Source of the DNA: Tetrahymena thermophila SB210
Lineage: Eukaryota > Ciliophora > Oligohymenophorea > Hymenostomatida > Tetrahymenidae
Assembly (NCBI RefSeq): GCF_000189635.1
Contig: NW_002476552.1
Coordinates: forward strand, 1 to 64,000
DNA length: 64,000 nt
Direction of reading: 5' to 3'
In this document: positions 28,001 to 37,600 of the stretch, piece by piece
Numbering within the stretch: the stretch's first letter is position 1
How the letters are laid out: the number at the start of each line of letters is the position of its first letter
Made by a program: the position numbers and the translations under genes
Notes under the pieces: model-generated
Told to the model about the DNA's origin: nothing
Database searches by the model: none
The model's input: the letters and a program-made list of their open reading frames with translations, nothing else

Positions 28001-28040
28001 GTGCCTAAATTTTTTGCACCCTCATCACCAATATTTAAAA
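22077..28040 (-). CDS. LRR protein encoded by single-repeat exons (array I), ends undefined
   Basis: Each exon encodes one ribonuclease-inhibitor-type LRR of the form N-x-I-G-D-E-G-A-K-x-L-G-T-x-I-A-Q-C then K-N-I-T-T-L-x-L-x-L. Thirteen exons are exactly 90 nt: 22077-22166, 22430-22519, 22757-22846, 23100-23189, 23424-23513, 24130-24219, 24447-24536, 24789-24878, 25125-25214, 25460-25549, 25792-25881, 26127-26216, 27615-27704. A further exon at 26644-26730 has lost one codon, and 27953-28040 is 88 nt. Those I translated contain no TGA. Introns are phase 2, with acceptor TTTAAAG and donor GTAAAA. Units near 26320-26395 and 28185-28204 are truncated. I could not find a first or last exon, so this may be a complete gene, part of a kinase-LRR gene with the kinase just upstream, or a decaying array. 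LRRs usually bind proteins. Confidence 0.72.
23645..23930. mobile_element. 286-bp foldback element with terminal inverted repeats (MITE-like)
   Basis: The left end TAGAGAATTTACAATC then AGAGCATTTTA is repeated inverted at the right end with one mismatch in about 27 bp. The middle is also self-complementary (about 23755-23825), so the whole element can fold back. Taking TA as the target duplication leaves GAGAATTTACAATC termini, typical of Tc1/mariner-related elements; this is an inference. It contains a tRNA-like GGTTCGAAATCC at about 23691. It sits in an intron of the LRR array and carries no coding region. Confidence 0.78.
26217..26395 (-). pseudogene. truncated LRR exon unit in array I
   Basis: The 5' part of an LRR exon on the minus strand (I-G-D-E-G-A-K-Y-L-G...) is intact from 26395 to about 26325. 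The 3' part and the donor are replaced by unrelated A-rich sequence at 26230-26320. Without the donor the exon cannot be joined normally, so I call it a broken unit. Confidence 0.6.
26793..27427. mobile_element. 635-bp insertion in an LRR intron, flanked by 9-bp direct repeats
   Basis: The array I intron sequence stops after GTAAAAAAA (26784-26792) and resumes after a second GTAAAAAAA (27419-27427). The insert has no ORF or inverted termini that I recognise. It contains perfect 12-bp palindromes GCGCATATGCGC (26855-26866) and GCACATATGTGC (27387-27398), a near-palindrome at 27349-27367, and a G-rich patch at 27082-27112. The 9-bp repeat is low complexity, so a target duplication is only suggested. 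Confidence 0.6.
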
Positions 28041-28204
28041 CTTATTTAAAAATATTTTCTATTTTTATATTCTCTCCGTATAGATCCATAATAAAATAAA
28101 TCAAAATATATATAAATATAATAAAAACTAATTTTAAGATTTTTTCTGAATTCATTAATATTTATGAGTATTTCTATTCTATTCTATCACCAATATTATT
28201 CGAA

Positions 28205-28698
28205 CTTTAATTTTAAGAATAAATAATGAAATAAATAAAAATAAATGAGAAAGAATAGTAAAAAATGATGGCTTTGGTTTTTATTTTAGTTGTGTTGTGA
28301 TGAGTAAGTAAAGAAATTCGTTATATTTTCTTTGGTAATTAATAAATATTTAAGTTGGTAAATGACAATCATAATAGAATTATTAAAAAAAAATTTTATA
28401 TGGCAGTTCTAAAAACAAACTTTTTCTTACAGCTTTTATTTTAACAGTATTTAATTGGTGGGTTACATATTATAAATTTATCAAAATGTTTTTACCAATT
28501 TTTAATTTTTCCCATTTTTTTATATTTGTGATATTTTTACAATTTTTACTTACCACCCCAAAATATTTTTTAATAAACTAATTAATAAAGGTTATTTATT
28601 TATTATAAATGGTAATATTAGACGATAATTTTGTGATTAATTAAAAAAATTTTTAATTTTAGAAAGGAAGTATCCATTTTGGATGATTAAATATTAAA
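28205..28698. other. region between array I and kinase 2
   Basis: Partly array I intron-type sequence up to about 28370, then unrelated AT-rich sequence with no paralogue in the window. If the array I gene has its own first exons they should lie here. None is recognisable, unlike in the other three LRR genes. Confidence 0.4.
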
Positions 28699-30182
28699 TC
28701 ATTCAAACTTTCTTTTAAATTTAAAATGTTAATTATATCTTATATTTGGATTCTCATACTATATACATATTTTTTACTTGATATCTTAAATTGGAATCTA
28801 ACCTTAAGTTTGTAATGGAGCAGCAGGTCCGATGTTTACAGTCTCAAAGTTTTATATAGGACCTAAATAATGCTATGATATAATTTATTTCATGTCATTT
28901 TAGTTTGATTTGAATTTTTTTGAATTTGATTCTACAATAATAGAAAGAGAAGCTCTGTTGACTCTTTTCCAGACAACTAATAGTTTAATAAATTTAAATA
29001 TTTCAGTATCTCTCTTAATATTTATGTTTTTGAAAGGCTCATCATATTTTTTTTAAGCCATATTTATGAAAGTAATTGCTAAATTTTCTTTCAAAATTAA
29101 GTAGTTATCAACCAAAGATAATAGTAAACCAACTGCGTAAGAATCAGACTTTAAAACAAAAATTTATTATATTTATTTATAAGTATTTATAAAAATACGT
29201 ACTTTTTTAGAATATATCTTATTTTCATTATCATTTTTAGTCAAAATTTCAGGTGCCATGTATATCCAATTTCCTACCATCTAAAATTATATTTAAATCT
29301 TTTGCTAGTTGATGTAACTAAATAATTTACATCTAAAATGTTAATCTATTCACAATTTTTTCCAAGTTAAGCTGATAAGCCAAAATCACCTTATATTAAA
29401 TGTTTAAATTATTATTAAAAATTAAAAATTATGAGGTTAATTACATAGTTTGATTTAAAGTTTATTTCCATCCAAACTAACCAAAAAATTGTCAGGTTTA
29501 ATATCTCTATGAATAATATTGAAACAATGAATATAATTGACAGAGTCAATTATTTGGAGTGCAATATTTAGTTTTTCTTCATCACTAAATTCTCCTTCTT
29601 TTGCTTATCTTTCGAGATAATCCTAGAGTGAACCTTTTTTACAATAAATTATATGATAGAATTATTATACATATTATAACCTCAACAACAATTTTTATAT
29701 CATATTACAGGCTATCATAGCCTAATATACTACTAAAAAACTTTATTTAAAATTTAGATTTAATTGAATAAAAAATTAAAATATTTCCAAGGTTAAAAAT
29801 AAAAATATAAAAATTTACATGAACATTTTTCTAATTCAAAAACTACATATTTTTCAGGTGATGTAACTTTTTCTATGACATAATTGTCATATAGCTAGAC
29901 TACCAAAGGAGTTTTCAATTGTTACATTATTCTAATTTCATTTTAAATTTATTGTTCATTTGCAATTTTTTGTATTTTTAGTACTATTTCCTTGTTTTTT
30001 AAATTAACTTTTTTGGTAGACAATACCATACCATAGCTTCCAAAACTTAGAATTTGGAAATTATTTACATACTTCTTATCTTCATACAAATTTTTTAATA
30101 GCTTGGATAGTATTTCTACTTTTGTAAATTACTGATAAATATCTTTTTTCTTTATTTATTAGTCTGTGTCATCAAGCAACAT
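28699..30182 (-). CDS. protein kinase with intact catalytic motifs (kinase 2)
   Basis: A Ser/Thr-type protein kinase. Predicted exons are 29819-30182, 29445-29633, 29331-29389, 29203-29280 and 28699-29148, which total a whole number of codons (379 residues). The glycine loop reads SFGSYGMV, the ATP-binding Lys is in IVLKIQKI, the catalytic loop is HRDIKPDNFLV, the metal-binding motif is CDFGLS and the APE motif is YMAPEI. After the domain comes a tail ending at TGA 28699-28701. The start is uncertain: M-L-L-D-D at 30182 is in frame, but the frame continues upstream through a possible acceptor at 30209 and an exon near 30289-30350. The next features downstream on the same strand are LRR exons, so a kinase-LRR fusion is possible but would need splicing past this TGA. 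Substrate unknown. Confidence 0.85.
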
Positions 30183-30465
30183 TTGTGCTTATTCATCAAA
30201 TTAAGTTTGCTTAGTAAAAAAAAATTGTTATCAAAAGCTTAAAATTAATAATTTGTAATGTAAAATATAAATATTATTATTTTTTTACCTCATTTTTTTG
30301 AATCTTTTTAATATTATTGAATATTAATTATGCTTACTACGGAATTTGTTCCTACCATTAAAAAAAAAATAATTAATATTTATTTTCTTAAAAGTAAAGT
30401 GATAGAATTCAATTAAAATTTTGATTTATTCATCATTAAAAAACTTATTTTAAATATATATATTT
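30183..30465. other. short region between the two kinase genes
   Basis: AT-rich spacer holding the promoter of kinase 2 and possibly a short upstream exon of it near 30289-30350, where a GTAAAA donor on the minus strand is in a compatible frame. Confidence 0.4.
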
Positions 30466-32698
30466 TCATTTTAAAAACTTTTGATATTTAATCCTATCTA
30501 TTATCTTTTAATAGTTTTTTATGGAAATTATTATTAATAATTATTATTTTTTTTATTTTAAGATAGAAGAATTAAAGTTTAAAATTAATTAAATATTTTG
30601 AATTAAATGGTTAATTAGATTAGCCAGATAAAATTTGGTATATGCGTTTATTACTTCTAATATCATAGATGTGAGTGTGAATTTCAATGGTTTTCCATGA
30701 AGTTTAATAAGTTCAGAAAGCAGGTCTCCTGAAGTATTCCTTTCCAAATAATTTAGTTTTAAGCAAATCTTGGCTATTTTATAAATATTAGAATTTCGAT
30801 CAATCTAATATTTTGAAGCTATTGCTTTTCCTTAGTGAATCTCTGCTTTTATATTAAAGTCAATCCAATTTTCATTAAGCACTTTCAAATTATCTAGTTC
30901 AAGTAAAACTAATCCTAGAGAAAAAAGGTCTGACTTTAAAATTAAAATTAAATTAAAAATTTAAAGATTAGTTTTGTTTAAAAACCTGAATCCTAGATTA
31001 TCCTATTTCTACCTCAGGAGCAAAGTAAGCATCAGTTCCTTTCTATATATTAAAATATATGTAAGATTATTTTTAAATAATATTTTGATTTTTACCTTTG
31101 ATATGTAGTGACTTTTCGATTTCGTTACTGAAGATGCAAATGCTAAATCGCCTTAATTTTTAATAATTTTTAAATTGGTAAATTTTGTAAAAAATAAAAT
31201 TTTTTTTACAGATTTTGATGGTAAATCCATAAGTTTGAGAAGCTTAAACTAGGAAATTGTGAGGTTTTATGTCTCTATGCATGATATTTTTGACATGAAG
31301 GTTATTCAATCCTTCTAGCATTTGAATAGCTATTATTTCCTTTATTTCTTTAGAGGGTAGCTATTTATTTCTGAAAAAATCGAAGAGCTCTTTAAGATTT
31401 TCTATTGATAAAATAAAAATTTTTATTGCTTAACAAATTAAAAGAAAAATATTCAAAATTGTTTGCTATTTGAAATTGAAGACTTATTTTAATGAAAAAA
31501 AAATTCTTAATTAAAAATAATAATATTAGATTTAATTATATAATTAATTTTTTTGATGTTTTTAATTAAATAATTAAAAATTTAATTAAGTTATATATTT
31601 TAAAATCCTATTGAATTAAAAATTTAATTTTTATTAATTAATTTTAATTTGATATTAAAACTTTATTTTTTAGTTAATTATTTTATTTATTTTAATTTAA
31701 ATTTAATAAAAAATTAAATTAATTTATTAAAAATAAAGATGTTTTTCTGTTATATAATTTAAAATTTTTTAAATATATGTTTAATTTAATTTACGTAAAC
31801 TTTATTCATGAAATATTGCAAATTATTAAAAAATAAAATTTAAAATATTATAAAATTAAATTTCTAATTATAATATCTGTGAAATAGATTATTAAATTTG
31901 ATTAATTAGTCTTCTAGAAGATTTAATTAAGAAAACTTCTAAAATTCAATGAAAATTAAAAAATCTGTTTTTGCTGGGAAATTAAAAATAAAAAGTAATA
32001 AAATTTAATAAAATAATCAATTTCCATTATATTTTCAAAATTAATTAAATCAGCTAAACACAAATCTATTTTTTCTTCAAAATTAATCAAAACCAAAAAG
32101 ACTTAGAAAAATTATGTATTTGTTGGCTTTTTTAAAATGGCGGAAATTCAATAATCATAAAGGAGATAAAAAATAAAATAGCATCATATTCTATGGGCTT
32201 CTTCATAATTTTTAAATAATTTGGGAATCGAAAAAAAAATAGATGATAATTATAATGTTAATTACACTAGCAAAGCTCCATTTCCAAGACAAAGTAGGAC
32301 TTCTCTTTTGTTAAGATGATTTTTTCGTTACCATCTTTATCCTATTGTACATCTTCTTCCATTAAATAGAAGCAATCATAGACATTTACCAAAAAATCAG
32401 ATTAGCTGAACTTCTGAAGCATTTCATATTCTTTTTTCAGAGATTCGATACCATTCTTGTCCTCTTTATTCGAACATGTTAAGAATTTAAGGGCAACAAT
32501 GCGATTTTCCTTAGTATTCTAAGCTCTCAAGATGAGAGCGTAAGTGCCATTGTTTAAGTACTCAAAATTTGAGAAATAAGTTTTCTGGTTGAACATCAAT
32601 TTGATTATTTCTTTCAAACTTGCCTTTTTAATATAGCAATCCTTGGAGATTTTTTCTGAAATTGTTTTGATTAACTAGTCTTATAATGCTTTGGACAT
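30466..32698 (-). CDS. protein kinase-like protein with altered DFG motif (kinase 1)
   Basis: A paralogue of kinase 2. Exons 32266-32698, 31210-31401, 31096-31151, 30986-31042 and 30466-30933 sum to 1,206 nt, 401 residues plus TGA. The ATG at 32698 gives M-S-K-A-L. The glycine loop is weak (NNGTYALI), the ATP-binding Lys is present in RIVALKFL, and the catalytic loop is HRDIKPHNFLV. The metal-binding motif is ICDLAFA instead of ICDFGLA: the Asp stays but Phe-Gly is replaced. The APE motif is KGTDAYFAPEV. Activity may be reduced or unusual, so a pseudokinase or regulatory role is possible; that is inference. Intron 1 is long (864 bp, 31402-32265) for this locus and extremely AT-rich. Confidence 0.85.
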
Positions 32699-33236
32699 TT
32701 TTGCTATTGATTAATGCTATGCGATTGATGGGAGGGTTGGTTCAGTTACTAACTTACTAAGAGTAGGCTAAGAGGTTTTTTTTTTCTTTCTAAAAGCAGG
32801 TATTTTTATTTTGATGTGAAAATTATATAAGCAAAAGCTATTTGGAGTATCACTATTTATAGTGATTAATTCAAAGAAATTTGATTAATTTAGCTGAAAA
32901 AAAAAAGCCTTATCAAGAAGAAGTTTTAATTCGTTTTCAAATATACTTAAATATCTTCAATTTTATTGTTAAATATTCACATTTAAATAATAAAATAATA
33001 TTAATAGTTTATTAAAAAGAAGAAAAATAAATTTATTTATTGAATTATTATATTGAAATATTCTTAATTTTAAAATAGAAAATAAAAGTTATTTTTATTT
33101 TAAAAAGAATGAACCATATTTATTTGATGATAAAATAAATTATTTTATTTTATTTTTTATATATTCGTAAGTTTAATAAATAAAAATTAAAAAATAAAAT
33201 ACATTTAAATATTTAAATTTGCATAGTCATTTAAAA
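32699..33236. other. AT-rich upstream region of kinase 1
   Basis: It should hold the promoter of kinase 1. Apart from a run of A and T tracts I see no feature. Confidence 0.4.
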
Positions 33237-33488
33237 TATTAATAGAAATAAGATAATAAATATTTAATTCTAAAAAATATTAATGCTTCAAATAAACTCA
33301 ATATAGTTATTAATACCTTGATGAGCTAAATTCTACTTGCTTGACACTATTTTAGGTATTACAGCTGTTAACTTAGGCTAGATAATATAGAGTTAGTAGA
33401 AATTTATTCACTAGATATCTGCATATTTAGATTAGTTGCTTTCGGCTCTTTATTTTTTTTGATTACTTTGGTGGAACAAAATTTCAGG
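33237..33488 (-). CDS. possible small gene or exon fragment, unrecognised
   Basis: On the minus strand a frame free of TGA runs from an acceptor-like site at about 33488 (TTTTAG then C-CTG-AAA) through an internal ATG at 33424 (M-Q-I-S-S-E-Q...) to TGA at 33237-33239. The part at 33320-33480 is less AT-rich than its surroundings, which is the main reason to list it. In AT-rich DNA with only one stop codon a frame of this size can be chance. No family recognised. Confidence 0.22.
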
Positions 33489-34678
33489 CTAAAATTTAAA
33501 AATTAAGTGAATGAATAATAATTAATTTATAAATTGATAAGCACTTTTATTTTCGTACAAAAATATCTATCAATCAATATTAATTAATTATTGTTAAGGA
33601 AAAAGTTTTAAAAAATCTCTGAAGAAAGTAATATCTTTTGCAAGTTAATTTTTTCTTTCATAAAGGCAAATAGCGTTTTAAAGTAGTCAACTAATTTTTT
33701 GATTTTTTCTTTTTAAAAATTTCATAATAAATTTTATATAGAACACCTATTTGTAGGATTTTTTTCTTTGAACAACAATTTTTAAAAAAATACTTCCTAT
33801 AATACAAACAAATAAATATTATTTTCTTAATCATATTTCATATTTCAGCTAATAAATATTACAACTAAATTATAGATGACTTAATACCTTAAAACCACAA
33901 TATTTTCTATACTAATATACTATTCACAACTCAAATATGTATTAAAATTACATTCATATAACTAAAAAAGCTTGTTATAAACTTCAAATACTTAAAATAA
34001 TAATTTCATTTTTGTAGTTCTAGCTAACACATATTTTATATATTATTTTGTTATATTGTTGCAAGAATATATTTAGAATAACTTTGATATACTTTACAGA
34101 TATCAATGACTAAATATAAAAATTATTTTTTTAATCATTAATTTTGATCAATATTTTATAATTTTCTAGATAAAACTTTTATAAAATTAAAATTTTTTTA
34201 TTGGTTTATTTTTAAAAAAATTTATTTAATTTATATAAAATGTACTTTCTAAGAAATTAAAATTTAAAAAATTCTACAATAAATTAAAATTATAATAAAA
34301 TTTAAAAAGTAAAATTTGATTTCTCCCTGATATTTTATTTAAATGATTGTATTTAATTAATCATGATAAATAAAAATAGGTTAGAAATATGATTGATGGG
34401 TAATATTTAAGATTAAAATATAAATGGCATATAAAAGCTTGGCATTTATATAATTAAATAAAAAATAATATAACACTAAAAGTTTCAAATTATTTGATTG
34501 TTTTTGGAGAAATTAGTGGGTTTGCTTAATAGGAATTAATTTATTTAAGTAAATTTAATTTTTTATTTTTTTTATTTTTTATAAATAATTACAAAAATAT
34601 GAATGATATTTTTTAATATAAAATAAATAAAAAAATCTATCTATTTAATATTAAATTATTAAAAGATTTAATATTTAT
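33489..34678. other. AT-rich intergenic stretch, partly duplicated
   Basis: No gene seen. Part of it, about 34372-34678 leading into the LRR terminal exon, is repeated at about 42232-42527, so the 3' flank of the LRR gene was duplicated together with the gene. Confidence 0.5.
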
Positions 34679-37600
34679 TCATCCTTTTTTCACCACTTGT
34701 TTATCACCAGAATTCTTTTTTAAAGACAACTAATCTTTTTGATTAAACACACTTGCTTATTACTTTGAATGATTATGATTAATTCATATAGCTACAAATT
34801 TTTTTATAAATTTGTGTAAATTTTAAATAAATAAATAAAATAAAATTAGTGGAATAAAAATATAAAAAAATAAATCAAATAAAAGCTATCAAATAAATTC
34901 TTAGAGCTTTTTTGTTTAATTTTAGTTTTTATAGTTTAAAATATCACAATCCAAAACAAATAAACTGTTTTTACTCAAGGTTAAGTGTCAAATATTAGAG
35001 AGTAATGCACTTTGCTAAACCAGAACCATAGCATGATGCACCTTCATCACTAATTTAGTTTTCACTTTTTAAATATTGAAGAAAAAATATATCATTAAAT
35101 TGTTAATTAGAAGGAAACAATGAAGAAAAAATATGAAATAATAAGATTAATTAATTAATAATAAAAGTAAAAGTTGAAAATAAAATTATGAGTTAAATTA
35201 ACAAAGAAAGAAAAAAGCAAGCACAATAAAAATAAAAATAAAAAGAAAAAAGAGCTTTATTGTTTTAAATTAGTTTTTATAATTAAAAATATCACAATAC
35301 AAAACAAATAAACTATTTTTACCAAAGGTTAAGTGCCAAATTTGTGAGATTAATGCACTTTGCTAAACCAAAAATTAAACCTGATGCACCTTCATCACCA
35401 ATTATATTGTATCTTTTTAAATATTGAAAAAAAATATAGAAGGAAAAAATAAATGAAGAAAAAATATGAAATAATAAAAAAGATTAATTAATAATAAAAA
35501 GTAAAAGTTGAAAATAAAATGATGAATTAAATTAACAAAGAAAGAAAGAACAAAAAAAGCAAGTATAATAATAGCAAAAAGAAAAAAGAGCTTTATTGTT
35601 TTAAATTTGCTTTTACAAAAAAAAATATCACAATCCAAAATAAATAAACTGTTTTTACTTAAGTTTAAGTTTCAAATTTGAGAGATTAATGCACTTTGCT
35701 AAACTAGAACCTAAGCCTAATGCACCCATTGCACCAATTTTATTGTGACTTTTTAAATATTGAAGAAAACATATCATTAAATAATTAAATTGTTAATTAG
35801 AAGTAAAAAATAAATGAAGAAAAAATATGAAATAATAAGATTAATTAGTTAATAATAAAAGTAAAAGTTGAAAATAAAATGATGAGTTAAATTAACAAAG
35901 AAAGAAAGAATGAACAAAAAAAGCAAGCACAATAAAAGAAAAAGAAAAAAGAGCTTTATTGTTTTAAATTAGTTTTTACAATTAAAAATATCACAATCCG
36001 AAACAAATAATCTGTTTTTACATAAGTAAAAGTGTCAAATTTGAGAGATTAATGCAATTTGCTAAACCAAAACCTAAGCCTAATGCACCTTCATCACCAA
36101 TTTAGTTTTCACTTTTTGAATATTGAAGAAAAATATATCATTAAATAGTTAATTAGTAGGAAAAAATAAATGAAGAAAAAATATGAAATAATAAGATTAA
36201 TTAATTAATAATAAAAGAAAAAGTTGAAAATAAAATGATGAGTTAAATAAACAAAGAAAGAAAGAATAAAGCACAATAAAAATAAAAAGAAAAAAGAGCT
36301 TTATAGTTTTAAATTAGTTTTTACAATTAAGAATATCATAATCCAAAACAAATAAACTGATCATTAAATAGTTAGTTAATTAGAAGGAAAAAATAAATGA
36401 AGAAAAAATATGAAATAATAAATAAGATTAATTAATAATAAAAGCAAAAGTTAAAAATAAAAGGATGAACTAAATTAACAAAAAGAAAGAACAAAAAAAT
36501 AGCAAGCACAATAAAAAGAAAAAGAAAAAAGAGCTTTATTGTTTTAAATTAGTTTTTATAATTAAAAATATCACAATCAAAAACAAATAAACTGTTTTTA
36601 CTCAAGGTCAAGTGTCAAATTTGAGAGATTAATGCACTTTGCTAAACAAGAACCTAAGCCTGATGCACCCATTGCACCAATTTAATTTGCACTTTTTAAT
36701 AAAAAATAAATGAAGAAAAAATATGAAATAATAAGATTAATTAATAATAAAAGGATGAACTAAATTAACAAACAAATAAAGAACAAAAAAAAGCAAGCAT
36801 AATAAAAAGAATAATAAATAAGAGCTTTATTGTTTTAAATTAGTTTTTATAATTAAAAATATCACAATCCAAAACAAATAAACTGTTTTTACTCAAGGTT
36901 AAGTGTCAAATTTGAAAGTTTAATGCACTTTGCTAAACCAGAACCTAAGCTTGATAAACCTTGATCACCAATTTAATTTTCACTTTTTAAAAATTGAAGA
37001 AAAAATATTTCATTAAATAGTTAATTAGAAAGAAAAAATATGAAATAATAAGGTTAATTAGTAATAAAAGCAAAAGTTAAAAATAAAATGATGATTTAAA
37101 TGAACAAACAAAGAAATAACAAAAAAAAAAAGCAAGCACAATAAAAATAAATATAAAAAGAAAAAGAAAAAAGAGTTTATTGTTTTAACCTTTTATATAG
37201 GGGAGAATTAGAATGAAAAATTTTTTATTAATTTTATAAATGAAATTCTTTAACTGTTTTTAAAAGTGTCAAAAATTTTTTTAAATTTGACCTATAGCCC
37301 CTCTGGGGGTAGAGGTATTATTTTATCAAATATTAAGTGCTATATTTTTAAAACTCACTCTATTTTTTTGATTTTATCTCTTAAATAAAGTATAATCAAA
37401 TTAATCTATATCTCATTAATTTATCTTTTTTAGAGGTTTTTAATATCCCACTTTAAGAAATTTTTCTTGGTTTAATTATATAATTTCACATTCATTAAAG
37501 TTAGCTAGCCCGTGTATATGAGTTAAATTAATTTTTATAATAAAAAATATCACAATCCAAAACAAATAAACTGTTTTTACTAAAGTGAAAGTGTCAAATT

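Noticed and set aside
21641..28400. CRISPR-like array because of regular repeats of about 330 bp
   Set aside because: The organism is a ciliate, the units contain coding LRR exons with splice sites, and there are no spacers.
28285..28675. Long TGA-free frame between kinase 2 and array I
   Set aside because: With a single stop codon, AT-rich DNA often stays open by chance; there is no paralogue, motif or composition change to support it.
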